Shown here piece by piece: positions 33,877 to 46,479 of a stretch of 64,000 bases of DNA (the first letter of the stretch is position 1; each line of letters begins with the position of its first letter). The notes beneath the pieces are model-generated. The model did not search any database. It saw only the letters and a program-made list of their open reading frames with translations, and had not been told where the DNA came from. Origin of the DNA: Datura wrightii (Eukaryota; Streptophyta; Magnoliopsida; Solanales; Solanaceae); NCBI GenBank assembly GCA_035772735.1, contig JASDFA010000003.1:129225001-129289000 (forward strand). Direction: 5' to 3'. Made by a program: the position numbers and the translations under genes.

Positions 33877-35097
33877 ATGGCAAGCCGGCAAGAGAAAGGG
33901 AAAGGTGCATCAACTTCAGGCACCGGAAGGAAGAGACTCAGATTGGGCACAGCAATCCCAGCTGCACCAGAAGTTCCATGCGGCCAGCGCCGCCAATATG
34001 GAACAAGATGGGTGACGGACGAGGGGAAAAAGTGGTACGCAAAGCACAAAGAGAACAAATATTTCCCCGAGGAGCATATAGCACGGGAGCCATTGGCACA
34101 GGAGTTCCCCAGGATGGTTCACCAGATCGAAGCAGCTGGGCTCAATTTCATATTTGAGGAGCCCAAGGAATGCAATTTGCACCTGGTTCGGGAGTTCTAT
34201 GCTAATTGGAACCCGTCAATCAGAAGCCACACCATCAAAATCAGAGGGCAGATAGTCACTCTAGAGCCCCACCAGCTCAATGCCATCATAGGAGCGCGGG
34301 ACACAGACGCCCACGTCCTCCGATAGCTGAATATTACCCCACCGTATGTTGACATCAGACGCACATTGTGTGGGGCCCGATCTAAAGCTAGATGGAGCAG
34401 GCACAAGGAAAGGGGCTACCACCAAACTCTGCCATATTCACATATGAACAGGGAAGCCCGAATCTGGCTGAAGATAGTCTGCTCTTGCCTCATCCCGGGG
34501 GTACATATGACTGATGTAACCCGGGACCGTGTTTGCCTGGTGTACGCCCTGATGAAAGGGCTGGAGATCAATGTCGGGGCGGTTATTATATCCGCCATGA
34601 AGAGAGCCCGGTTGCACCAGGGGCACAGGTATGGCTTCAGTGGAGTACTCACCACCTTTCTCAGGGGCCTCGATGTTGAGGAGGAGGCCCTCGATTATAT
34701 ACCGCAGTTGGAGCGGTGGGCCTTGGATGTTACTAAAACTAAGGCTCCCGACACCACCCACGGGCCAGTGCTGGCACTTGGCGAGCGACACGCTCGTGAT
34801 GACTAGTACATGGCAAGGATGTATGGGATGCAGATGCTCCAGCTGAGGATAGGTGGGAGGCCAGCTACGGAGGAGGAGCTATGGCAGCTCGAGCTAGACT
34901 ACCCATTTGGCGAAAACGCCAGGGCTCTATGCCGAGTAGGGCCAGCATTTGTAGAGCCCACAGACGATGACATCCCCACGGACAAGGAGACACGTCGGGA
35001 GGACTCCGATGTGGAGTCTGATGATGACGACGGAGGAGACTCGGACATGGGAGATGAAGCAGCAGCACCCGATGAAGAAGTGGAATACTTTGACTGA
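33877..35097 (+). pseudogene. second ORF of copy B
   Basis: Same 407-codon length as in copy A, starting at ATG 33877. It has CAA where copy A has the codon-40 stop, but carries TAG stops at 34324-34326 and 34804-34806. The acidic tail is kept. Role unknown, as for copy A. Confidence 0.82.
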
Positions 35098-36995
35098 TCA
35101 GGGAGTTCCACCACCCAAATTTGTGCTATTTTGACTTTTTGTGAACACTGGGGACAGTGTTCGGACTAAGTGTGGGGTGGGAGTAGTTAGGTGCTAGGCT
35201 GGGCTGTTCTGCTATTATGTTCTCCTCTGTTATTGTGTCTGTTGTTTGTCCCTGTGATTTGTGAATTGTTTAAGTGATGGTTCTGTATTTGTAAATATTC
35301 GTGAAATTGCTGTGTGTTGTTGAATGGTTGCTAGCTGATTCTGACTCTGTACACATTTTAGTCATCGAAATGATCGATATTTTTAAAATTTTTAAAAATA
35401 TTTTGTACATATTTAAAATATTTTGTAAATAATTTTTCTATCGAAATGATCGATATTTTGCAAATTTTTCAACTTTTAAATTTTGGGTTTCTCGGCGTTT
35501 GTTTTCGGTTCTTTTACCGAGAATGGTCCCATTGAACCGACGTCTTAAGTAGTGATCGTTCCCTATGATGGATGGATGACGACCGTCTTAAGGGAAATGT
35601 AGTCGTTAGGAGTAGTTTTTTTCAATTAATTTTCAGTTTTTTTCTTTGGTGGATTGCATCTCGAAACCTGTAGTTACTATATGGTTGCGAAATGTTGGTT
35701 GCGTGTTGTACATGATATTCGAAATGCAAAGGTGATTCGTATGAAAGCATGCAATTTTGTAAATATGTTAAGATACCTAGGCTGTAGAGTTCGATTCAGT
35801 GTGATTGAGGCTTAATGTTTGAATTCATGTAATTAGCTGATTGAAGAGTCTGTGAATACATCTTGAATCGAGCATGTGCATAAAGTGTGAAGTGAGGTGT
35901 TGATATTCCATACTATTGTGGAGTGTCTAGAACTTGCCTGGTGTGTGTACAAAACGAAATGAAGGAGGTGTATTGTAGGAAAGGATGTAGGCATTTCTTT
36001 GTTTTAACCGAGAGTTTCTATTTTTCTTTCTTGTCATACCCCCCTTCTTTCTGTGATTGTATACCCTAGTCAGCCCTTTGAGCCTTTATCCGGTTACTTC
36101 TTTCTTTTGTCTGAAAGGTGTAAACCGAGCTTAATTCCTTCTTTTCATTAGCCGTAAAGTCTATACAAAACTCTTAAGCGCTTAAGAAAATAAAATCATT
36201 TTCCCAAAGTGTCAAAGAGTGAGAAGGGTGAAAAGAAAAAGAAAAGCAGAGTGATAGAAGAAAAGAAAAGGTTGAAGGTGCACTTGTTATAAATAAATGA
36301 TAATGAAGGTGCATGAATAACCTTTGTTGTTGTGTCATGTGTGCTGAATGAAATGGGCCATACTAAAGTAAAATCATCAAGAATGGGATGATTGAAAAAA
36401 AAAGGGAAACAATGTCCATGAGTGGTGGGATGTGTTGAAAAGGCTCTTAAGGATGCTAGTGGCTATTATTGGTTAATCCAATATTTACTAGTTCCATAGC
36501 TTCCATTACAACCCATTAAAGTCCTACGTGATCTTACATTGCATTTCTTTATATTAGTGGAGTAGTACACTAAGGGCAAGCTGATGGGTCATGACATGAT
36601 GCATGTGAATTCTTTTGGGACAGAGAGTGAAATTGTTTTTACATGCCCCTGCTTGAATGTTTGTGTATCACATGAGCAAAAAGGGGGAAGATTCTCTTGT
36701 GTTGTGAGGGCACATGCTTGATGAAAGATTGATTTTTGTGTCGGATATCTTGATCAGCTGATTTGCATGAGTTTGCCAATATCGAGAGTCGATTCTTAAA
36801 GTCTAGGAAGTCTTAAGGTATTGAAGGTCATTGCATTGTTAAGACCATGCATGTTTTCTTGATGATTTGCTGTATTGAATAATCGGTATGACCGTAGCTT
36901 AAATTGTCGTACCATAGTAGCGAAGTTGGAATGTAAATTGCATGAATTGTATGTTTGTTGTTCGAGGATGAACAATGATTTAAGTGTGGGTTAAG
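35098..36995 (+). other. non-coding 3' region of copy B
   Basis: Near-identical to 20624-22521 with scattered substitutions; no gene recognised. Confidence 0.75.
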
Positions 36996-38418
36996 TGATC
37001 TTGGGCAAATTTATATGCCCAAGTGATACTCAAAAGTACCATTTTCCACTTGTTTATCTATCAATGTGTATACATTCTCATGTAATCGGCAATAAAATGT
37101 GAATTTATACTAACCAACATGATTAGCATTGTTTTACAGGTAAAAGGTGATTTCGAGAAGCTAAAATGAATGTTGGATGATATCGGAGTTGGACTTGGAT
37201 GTGAGCAAGGAAAAAGGCATTGGACAGCATGAATTAAAGGGGCTCCGCGATGGAGCCGTGTCACGCTGCCATCGCGGAGGCATTCTGCCTGGAGGGTGAA
37301 AATTCACCAAATTTCCAGTGGAGGTCCGCGTTTGCTCCGTGGCATGGAGCCAGTGCTCCGCGATGCACGTCGTGCCACGTTGAGATTGAATTACCGGACC
37401 CCCAGTTCCAGTGAGGGTCCGCGTTCGTGCCGTGTCACGGAGGCAGTGCTCCGCGATGCACTCTGTGACACGTTGCTCATTATTCTGGAAAAAATTCCCA
37501 GCAGTATAAATAGAACACTTAAGTTCATTTTTTAGAATTCAGACTTGGTGGAGCAAGGACGTGGGTTACAGGCAGTTGAGGGACGAAAAGTTCCGGGTTT
37601 TTTCTCTCTTTGTTTCTTCTTTAACTCAATTGTTTGTATGATTAACACTCATTTTATGATGATTAATCCACAAATGAGTGGCTAATTCCTTTCCTTGCTG
37701 AGGTTGTGAACAATTGTGATGAAATTTGATTATTGATTATTTGGTTTTTCATCTTTTTCTTCCATGTTGTTCTATTAATTCTTGTTTATACTGCATTGGT
37801 GTGTGGCCTACATTAATGTACATCTAAAAAGTCCGATTTCACTTGAGAGAGCACGAAATTGGAAAGTTGTGAATTAATAGGATATTGTTCTTTACTTGAT
37901 TTGGGAAAATTGAGTTTTGATGTGCATTCAGGATAGAAATATACCTGAAAGTCGTATTAGTCAATTTAGGAACCGAAATTGTATGACTAGAACATGAATT
38001 GCATTTGATCACAGAAATGTAGACGGATGGTTCATGATTCTTAAGTGAGATTAAATACGAGAGTTTTAATCTCTTGGCAAATGTTCTTGGCTAGCAACAT
38101 GAAGTAAAGATTAACCAATTTATGATGATAATAAGTTTCATTACATGTTCGTTTAACCTTAGCATGCTCTTATCCATAGTTCAGATTCAAAGTAGATAAT
38201 TGTTCTTAGTTTTAGTATAAAATTTATCAAACAAATTATTCATTTTTTGGTTACGTTGTTGTCAGCATACTTAGAAGTAAAAATATAGTATACTTAAGCA
38301 AATTGCACTAAACCCAAGTCTCTGTGGGATCGATACTTGGCTTACTAAAGCCACTTACTACTTGTTCGACCACGTGCACTTGCGTGTCGTTTTATATACC
38401 CATATAACACACCGAAAA
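36996..38418 (+). repeat. 3' LTR of copy B
   Basis: 1423 bp, same limits as the 3' LTR of copy A. Palindrome cluster 37240-37475, TATA 37505-37512. Confidence 0.92.
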
Positions 38419-38735
38419 GCAGCCAGATACATAAAGCATCCCACGTTAATATAATTCGGGAAAGGCTAGCACTACAGGAGTGTAATATAGACAACCTATC
38501 CTAGTGTAAGCATTAGTAACTGTTTTCACTAATTTTGATGACTCTTTATTAGTTTGATGTCATAACAAATCATTAATGATGAATTATAAATAAATAATAT
38601 ATTTGTGACATGATATCAATTTTTTTGTTCAAAGTCATAATCTTTTCATTTCATGCAAAAATGTTTTTATTAATGAGATCCTGAGTATGTGTTGAGTATG
38701 CACTCCCCTACATCTTAACCTTTCACTGTATAGCT
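38419..38735 (+). repeat. duplicated flank of copy A
   Basis: GCAGC (38419-38423) and the AT-rich flank matching 23945-24262. The match ends near ACTGTATAGCTAA; on the other side the LINE remnant begins. No gene. Confidence 0.88.
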
Positions 38736-40075
38736 AAAATAAAAAGCTATATATACATAAAGGAAAAAAATTTAAGCAAGTAAGGCCTGCTTCCATCTTG
38801 CATTATTATCTCCTGTAGTGTGGATGTGTAAGATTATTTCTCTGAATATTGTCTCCTCACAGAAGTTTACATTGTTGAATCTGGCTTTATTTTTTCCTCT
38901 CCATATTAATGCAATCACCATGGCAAATGCACAACTTGTAATGGCACCCTATTGAGTTCTCTTCTTTGCTTGTTGACATGCCTAGGTGACTTTAGCTTCC
39001 CAATGTCCAATGGTCCTACTATGCCCCAGCCATGTACAAATCTTATTCCAAAAATGATGTGTAACCCTACAGCCAAAGAATAAGTGTGCAAAAGTCTCCA
39101 CTCCAAGGCCACATAATACACAATCTTGGGGTACTTGAATGCCAAATTTCTGCAATCTTTCTGCTGTTGCTAGTATCTGCTGAACAGCTAACCAGAGACT
39201 AAATTTATATTTAGGATGGATATGAGAGTGTAGTAGCAGTGCTTTCCAATCTACTCTAGGGTGTTGTGTCATCAACTTAAGGTACATTTTCCTGATAGAA
39301 TAACCAGTAGCATCCTTCACTGCACATAGTCTAGCACTTAAGCCTCCTTGAAATCTTCCTCTTGATATAGTAACCGTGTACCCATTAGATCCACAGACAG
39401 TCCTTCTTCCTAGCCACATCCCAAAGAAGCTTAAGAATAGCTGCTTTATTCCATATTACTAGGTTCATAACATGTAAGCCACCTGCTGCCTTTGGAAGAC
39501 ATACTCTTTCCCAGGATACTAGGGCCTTTCTAGACACAGTAGCATTACCTGTCTATAGGAAAGTTCTGAGTGTACTCTCAATAAGTTTCAGCACCTTCTT
39601 TGGAAATAAGAAAATCCGTGCCCAATATGATTGAATTCCAAACAGGACTAACTTTATTAATTGTACTCTCCCAACATAAGATAAGAGCATTGTAGACCAG
39701 CATATAATTTTTTCAGTAATCTCCTCAACAAGAGGTAGATACTAGTGAACAACAAATTTCTTAGATTCCAGGGTACCCCCAGATATCTACAAGGAAAATT
39801 TCCAATAGTAAAACCCAAGCTATCCAAGATGCCCTGCCTAATGTGATTTGGTACTCCTAATGTGATTTGGTACTCCAACTAAATAAATGGCACTTTTTTT
39901 AGTATTTTCTTGGAGGCCAGATGCAATACAAAACCTCTGGAATGCCTCATTAAGTAGTTTAATAGACACCATATCAGCCGTACAATACATCAATAAATCA
40001 TCAGCAAAACAAATGCAGGTACTCCTTAGATTCCTACACCTAGGGTGATAATTGAAATCAACCACACTGTTTAGC
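38736..40075 (-). pseudogene. LINE (non-LTR retrotransposon) ORF2 remnant
   Basis: Minus-strand fragments of a LINE-type reverse transcriptase. CFADDLLMYC (about 39985-40014) is the FADD catalytic motif. Downstream lies a zinc-binding RT-associated region (38915-39419) with HPKYKFSLWLAVQQILAT and CVLCGLGVETFAHLFFGC. A ~20-base direct repeat at 39836-39872 (CTAATGTGATTTGGTACTCC, twice) and several frame changes break it. Only the 3' half of ORF2 is present; the endonuclease part is missing. Confidence 0.82.
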
Positions 40076-41504
40076 TATCAAAGTTCCCTGCCTAGGTATA
40101 TCAATTTATTAGTGCCAAAATAAACCGTAATAAATCACAGTATGATATTGTAAGTGTCAATTATTTGAATAAATAACTTATACTATATGTTCAAATCTAT
40201 CATACAACTTTATAATAGAATGTGTCTTCACAACTCTAGTATTTATACTAAATGTTAATTTGTTAATAGTGTACAATAATATAATTTTTTTTAATTAACA
40301 TGAAATATATATATATATATATATATATAATGGATGCGTTTAAGTGCTCATATAAAAGAGAATGATTTTTTTTACCTTTCAATAAAAGGCTATTTTTACG
40401 ACGTTTTTGTTCAATGAAACAAGTATTAGAATAAATCGAAGAAAGAATTATTGGACTAGATCAAACTCTTAAATGTGATCATTTATCAATTTGAAATTTA
40501 TAAATATTCTTTCAAAATTCTAATATTGCTAGGAAAGCACATCTTTTAGATCTGATTTATGGTATTTTTAAAAATATGATCTTATTAATATGAGGGACAC
40601 GTGTATGGACAGTTAAATGTTATCAAATTTAAATCCATATGAAATTTGCACTATATTAAATTTAAAATATATTAATTTAAGTAAATATTGAGGATTAATA
40701 TAATTAGATTAATTATTTAAGTCTAATAAATATGAATTTAATTAATGATCTAATTTTATTGGACTAGTCCATATAATTGGGATACAATGATGAGCCCAAG
40801 ATGTCATCTTATCCTAGAGGCCCAAATTGGTGTCACATGTCAAATGACATATCACACAAATTCAAATAAAAAGAGCCAATAAGATCATGCCACATGTCAA
40901 AATGACACAGTATTCCTAGTCAAACGAAAGTCCAATTAAAATAAGCCATGTGTACAAGTGACATGTTCTAATCAAATATCGTCACGTCAGCTTAAATTTG
41001 ATTGATTGAGAAGAGTTCATCATTATCACAAATTTTCCATCTTACAACTATAAAAAAGGTTCATAATTAAAAAAAAAGGGACTTGAATTTTAATAACAAG
41101 CTAAAAACAACTCGTGAATCAAACACAACATATTTCTCTACAGCTACAAGCACTCAAGAACTCAAATATTTCATTACAAGTTTCATAGATCAATAAAAAA
41201 AATCAAAAACAAGCTTTAAGCCCTTGAATTTAAATACACAAATTAAGAATAAGACCACTAGATTCAAGATCAAGCTCAAAAGCCCTTAAATTTAAATACA
41301 AATCAAGATTTGATCTATTAATTTCATGATCAAGCCCAAAAGCCCTTAAATTTATATTTGAAAAAGAAGAATCAAAGGATTAATAGAGATTGTACACTCA
41401 TACTTGAAATAAAATACTATGATTATTGTGATATTTTTCCATCCTAATTATTATTTTTTTGTCACGACATTATTATCTACAAATTCTAGCATGCCCAGTG
41501 AGTA
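40076..41504. other. AT-rich region without recognised genes
   Basis: 1.4 kb with no supported ORF. It contains a simple (AT)n repeat at 40304-40329 and several short near-palindromes around CACATGTCAAATGACAT (40830-40975). A line of AAGCCCTTAAATTTA-type repeats lies at 41215-41355. It may be an unidentified LTR or other degenerate repeat; I cannot assign it. Confidence 0.5.
40304..40329. repeat. (AT)n microsatellite
   Basis: About 13 AT units. Confidence 0.9.
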
Positions 41505-42933
41505 TCATGACCTGAGCATAGACCCAAATATAACACGGGACCTAAAACCACAAATGACTCCAAGCTAATCGATGGTACATGCATTCAGTCGATTATTTCC
41601 GAACAAGGGTGTTCTATTCTGTTGGTAATAATGGAACAATTCTGTTCAAAGCATACATTAAGCAGAATAAAGTGCAAATAGTAACATGAGAAGAAGTGTA
41701 AGATATCATAAAAGTATAAACGGGGACAACTTGTCAACACCGCTAAACATCTATACATCATAGTCTGAAAAGACTCTAAAATATAGGATGAGCTGATAGG
41801 ACAAGCCCTCAACTAGCTCTGCTAAGTTTATAACTAAAATGACATAAAAGGTACATAAGCCAAAACCAATATTCTCGATTGTTGAGGACTCACCAAGAGA
41901 TGGGCTGAACTGGAGCAAGAATGAATCTAACAGCGAGGCTGAGACTGATCGCTCGAACCTATATCATTAGATAATATAGCACAGAAATGTATGACACATT
42001 ACAATGAATATATTGGGTATGTAGGATAATTAAAATATGATAGTAAAGTGATATTCTGAAATCATGACTATAAGATAAGCTAAAACATGAGTTTCTTATC
42101 ATAAATTGAGTATAATGGCTCAAGGTTTACAAAATCGAATCATAAAGATGGACATGAATGAAATCATAGGTAAAATAACATAAAGTTTATATTGATTCAA
42201 AATATCATAAGTCATAATATCATGAAGCAAAAACATGAACATGTGTAGAAAATCATGGAATAGTGGGAGATTCTTATAACCGACATACTCAAAGTGAGCA
42301 TACGTTGAGCTCAGCTTGTAACCCTAGCTGGGAGGTGCGTTCATACCATGCTAATGGTAAGAACCATGAAGGTGTGATATCACTCATGGGCCCATTCAGG
42401 CATAGGAGACACTCTCAATGAGGACCCATCAGGGCTATGGTGGCACGTAGTTCTGAGACCTGGGCGCGCTGGAACCCTAGCCTACTCAGCATTAAATACT
42501 GCTCCCAAAACATATATAATGCTCATATCATAATCATGAAATATACTTGGTTTTTCATGGGCTAGTTGGAAATCATGAAATTCATAAATTGCTTAACATA
42601 TGTGAACTAGCCATGAAAGCAATGCTAAAAATACAGCCATGACACATAAGCTTGAGATTCATGAAATTCATGCATGATTGAGTAAGTCATCATAACTTGA
42701 AAATGGAGATTCATGAGTGTTTTTCATAGAAGGCATGTAATTATAATCATAAAACATAAGAAGAATCATGAGAGAATTAATTTCATAAGAGATCATGAAG
42801 TTTTTCATTAAAAAGTGTCTAACCCTAGCATTTATGAAAGTCATAGTTAAAGAATTGAAGGAATTGAAATCATGTAAATAATCTTGTATTGGGCATGAGG
42901 GTGGAAGAAATCCCAATTCATTATCCTACATTC
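41505..42933 (-). repeat. Tekay-like 3' LTR, piece 1 of 3
   Basis: Reverse complement resembles 8490-10023 (shared GGACCTAAAACCACAAATGACTC, AGCATTAAATACTGCTCCC blocks and the tail near GGGCATGAGGGTGGAAGAAA). Interrupted at 42934 by EPRV2; it continues at 51285. The exact outer end is uncertain because bases 41460-41505 do not align cleanly. Confidence 0.78.
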
Positions 42934-43396
42934 TACCAATTTGGGGGTAGGGGTGCGGAAGTAAGAGTTGAGAGAGAATTGAGGAATGCGGATGCCTTTG
43001 GCTTCCGACTGAAGTTGTATTTATAAACAAATTTACAATGACCTTTACTATTCATGACCTTTACTATTCATGAATAGTAACCGACCTCTACTATTCACAT
43101 ATCTGACTCTTACTATTTATGAATAGTGTTTGCCTTTTACTGTTTGCACAATATTCGGCTTTTACTATTTATAAATAGTAACTGACCTTTACTATTTACT
43201 ACTGTACACTTTACGACTTTAATAGCCGTCTTCTATGACTTTTATACAAAAAGAAACTTTACATATCTGTTTTTATATATTTTGGCCGACACTTTTGGTT
43301 GTTGGCCGACACTCTTTTTCTATTTTCTTTTCAGCTTGTCGTTTTCCTTCTTTATCTGCTTCTTTTCTTGTTGGCCGACATTGTTGGCCGACATCT
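42934..43396 (-). repeat. EPRV2 terminal repeat, left copy
   Basis: 463 bp, repeated at 50822-51284 with only one difference noticed (CACATATCTGAC against CACATATATGAC). The left end TACCAATTT coincides with the primer-binding site of the virus. Confidence 0.92.
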
Positions 43397-43417
43397 TTTT
43401 CTTTTTTCGTCCTTATC

Positions 43418-44584
43418 TCATTCCAGCTGTACATCGGGTATTTTGTCGTCATTTTCACCATGACACTTGGAACAATGGTGATCTGGGTATTTTTGTCCTA
43501 CCGTTTTGCAGTATCTTGTTAGTAGAGCTGGAGAAATATAGTTTCTTCGTATAGCTCTTGTTGTAGGTATTTCTTCTGGTTTAAGCAGACTGAGTATCCA
43601 CTGGCGTAATTCTTCCATATCTGCTTCTTTATGTTCTCTGGAGTTTGCATATATCATTGTTTGATCTCTTGAATAGTAGCTCCAGATAGAATTTCCGTTT
43701 AAGAAATTATTGGCTAGTTCGCTTAGTATCGTAGCTAGACCAATAATTCTTTTGTTGGCGTAGAATTCCGGTATGTCTGTACTTTTTATCTCTTCCTGTT
43801 GGTCTATCTTTTCCGGTATAATCATTTCTCTCGTTAGTCCTATTTTCACCACTTGGATAATTGGTTTTATTTCGTCAAATAATATCTCAGCAGGTGCTGC
43901 ATATATTTTAATGTAGAAAAATGTTCCTTTCGTTATTCTTTTATATGTCATAAATGCCTTGTGTAGCTCTGGTATAGTTGCTATCTCGTCTCCTGTTTTG
44001 GTATATACTGTTCCGAGTAGTCCATAGTTGTAACATGTTTTTACTAGGTTAGCGTTGGTATTTGGTTGTGCTATTAGCTTGTTGTATCCTTGTAGATATT
44101 GGGTGACATAATCTTCTTCTGGGTTCTGGGTATTTATAGATCGTGGGTTTCTGTTTAGGAAGGTTTGTATTTTGTGGATGTTTTGTATGTAGGTATTGGC
44201 TATATGGTTATAGGTTTGTTTAGCTTGGTTCAGACTTTCCTTGTATGTGCTGGTTTGTGGAACAGATGGTATATTTTTCATTGTGAATTGTTTATCGAAT
44301 AGCTGTTTCCTTATAATATCTCTTCTTTCCTTAGGTCCTGAAGTACCTGCAAAAGAAGTAGATGGATTGTTAGCTTGGGTTTTAAGGAGTTTCCCAACGT
44401 CTCCTTTTAGCTCTGGAAGTTTGGTGCCTTCCGATTGGCATAGTTCCGCGTTTTTTAAGTCACGCTGCTGACTGCTATCTTTGCTTTTTAGCTTCTCCAT
44501 ATCATCTTCTAGCTTTTCCACTTTCTTGCAAAGTGTACTTAGCATTCCGAGTATTTGGTCCATCTTATTTTCATCTTTTTCCAT
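43418..44584 (-). CDS. EPRV2 transactivator/inclusion-body-type protein
   Basis: 388 codons from ATG 44584, overlapping the end of the pol frame by 14 bases. In caulimovirids this last large ORF encodes the protein that permits reinitiation of translation on polycistronic RNA and forms inclusion bodies. It has a coiled-coil N-terminus (MLSTLCKKVEKLEDDMEKLK), a central globular part and a C-terminal cysteine/histidine cluster (HHCSKCHG) as in this family. No stop within. Identification rests on position and the end motif. Confidence 0.75.
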   Translation of the reverse strand: MEKDENKMDQILGMLSTLCKKVEKLEDDMEKLKSKDSSQQRDLKNAELCQSEGTKLPELKGDVGKLLKTQANNPSTSFAGTSGPKERRDIIRKQLFDKQFTMKNIPSVPQTSTYKESLNQAKQTYNHIANTYIQNIHKIQTFLNRNPRSINTQNPEEDYVTQYLQGYNKLIAQPNTNANLVKTCYNYGLLGTVYTKTGDEIATIPELHKAFMTYKRITKGTFFYIKIYAAPAEILFDEIKPIIQVVKIGLTREMIIPEKIDQQEEIKSTDIPEFYANKRIIGLATILSELANNFLNGNSIWSYYSRDQTMIYANSREHKEADMEELRQWILSLLKPEEIPTTRAIRRNYISPALLTRYCKTVGQKYPDHHCSKCHGENDDKIPDVQLE

Positions 44585-46475
44585 ATCTTGAGATGTAGTC
44601 TGCAATCATATTTTTCTCAGTTTTGATAACCTCAATTGTAAATGAAAATTTTAATATATTTAATACCAATCTCCTTATTTCCTTTGTTGTTACAGAATCT
44701 TGTACTTTTTTAGTTATCCACCATTTTACTTGTGTATTATCTGTTCTAACAATAAATTTGTTATAAACAATATATGGTTCGAATGCAAGCAAACATTTAT
44801 ATAATGCAAATAGTTCTTTTCTATTTATTTCCCATTTTATTTGTGGTTCCGTGTATGATCCTGAATGGTATCTACAGTGGTGTTCTATTTTTTCATTTTC
44901 ATATTTATATTTTAATACTCCTCCATAGCTATGATTGCTAGAATCTGATTCTACTATATAGGTGAATTTTTTATTTTCATTCGGAAAATATAATTTTGGT
45001 AGTTCTTTACACATTTATTTTATCTTTTTTATGTATTTTTTGTCTTTTTCATCAAAGTGATATTCTATATCCTTTTTTAATTTTCGTTGTAATGGTTTTA
45101 GATTTTCTGCTAGTTTTGGTACATATTCTCTTACTTGATTAACTAATCCTAAAAAGGATTGTAATTTTTTCTTAGTATCTAGTAATTCTTCAGAATTTAT
45201 TATTTTTTGTACTATATGTGTTTGCATTTTTACACCATTTCTGTCTATTTGTATTCCTAAGAATTCTATTTGGTTTTTCAGTATTTCGGCTTTTTCTTTA
45301 CTTAGACTTATTCCCGATATTTCTACTATATGTATGAATTTTTCTAAAAGTCTTATATGTTCTTCTTTAGTTCTTGAATATAGCAATATATCGTCTATGT
45401 ATACAATACAATTTTCTAATTGATTGAAGTAATTATCCATAAAATGTTGATATCTACCTGGTGCATTTTTATATCCAAAGGGTAATACGTTCCATTCATA
45501 AAATCCTTGGGGTACGGTAAATGCTGTTAATTGTTTAGATTCTTCTTCTAGTTTTAAGTGGTAGAATCCTGATTTACAGTCAAATTTACTGAAATAATTA
45601 TATCCTTGTATCTGTCTTATCTTTAAAATCTTATTTGGTATTGGGTAATTATATGTTTTAGTTTTTGCATTTAAATTTCTATAATCTATTACCATTCTGC
45701 TTTTCTTTCTTTTTTGTTCATTATGTTTATTTACTATAAATGCCGGGCTATTATGTTTACTATTACTTTCTCGTATGTAATTATTTTCTAATAATTCTTT
45801 TATATGCATTTGGAATTCTTTTTGGTCTTCAAAATTGTATCTTAGGGGTTTTTGTGTTATTATGCTATTTTCATCTACTAATTCAATTTTTATTTTTGTT
45901 TTATGTTTTTCCCATCCTTGTAATGGATTTTCATTATATAATAATTTTAATTTATCTTGTAATATTTGTTCTTTATTAATTGTAAATATTATCATTTCAA
46001 TTTTTTGATCGCTAGTTGTTATATTTTCTAATTTTTGAGTAATTTTTTCACTTCCTTTAATCCATGGTGTGTTTTTTCTTATTTTGTTATTTACTCTTTT
46101 TGCTCCTACTTTTTTATTACATGGGGTGGTAAACCACCAATGTGTTTTTGTTATAGTATGTGGGTATAGTTTTTCTAAAAATGGCATTCCTAATAGTATA
46201 TCTCTATTAGTAAATTCGTAACTGTACATTTCTTCAATTGTTAGTATTTTATCCCATATTTGTATTTTTGTATTTTTGGCTTTGTGTGTTATCATACTTC
46301 CTTCATTGTTAAATCCAGTAACTATAAGTGGTGATTTTAATTTTTCCCATTTATCTTCTGGTAAGCAGTTATGTTTACACATATTTGCTCCTGCTCCTGT
46401 ATCTATCATAGGTGTATAATATCTGTTGTAATATCCTTCCACTATTATTTTCATTAGTATATAGATTTTTGTCAT
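44571..46475 (-). pseudogene. EPRV2 protease-RT-RNase H polyprotein, one stop
   Basis: Begins four bases after the movement-protein stop. The protease has MIDTGAGANM (residues ~22-31) and DILLGMPFLEKL. RT has YNYPIPNKI, FDCKSGFYHL and the catalytic YIDD (CIVYIDDILLYS). RNase H has YIVESDSSNHSYGGVL, the Glu region (RKELFALYKC) and IVRTDN. A single TAA at 45015-45017 separates RT from RNase H; everything else is open over ~635 codons. The stop may be a C-to-T change. Confidence 0.87.
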
Positions 46476-46479
46476 TCTT

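Larger units (their letters stand above)
33123..38418 (+). mobile_element. Athila-like copy B, truncated duplicate of copy A
   Basis: Starts inside gag (33123 matches 16354), has lost most of protease and spacer, and keeps the second ORF, the 3' non-coding region and the 3' LTR. The 3' LTR has copy A's unusual AAAA end, the same GCAGC and the same downstream flank to 38735. It therefore arose by DNA duplication of copy A, not by a new insertion. A hand count over the first 300 bp of the two 3' LTRs finds about four differences. Confidence 0.88.

Noticed and set aside
40076..41504. Possible host gene or LTR in the AT-rich stretch
   Set aside because: No frame of meaningful length, no splice-like exon series, no LTR ends or matching partner in the window.
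43235..43554. Plus-strand 90- and 95-codon frames with hydrophobic stretches at the EPRV2 left end
   Set aside because: They are antisense to the viral end region and contain the TGTCGGCC repeats; composition, not a gene.
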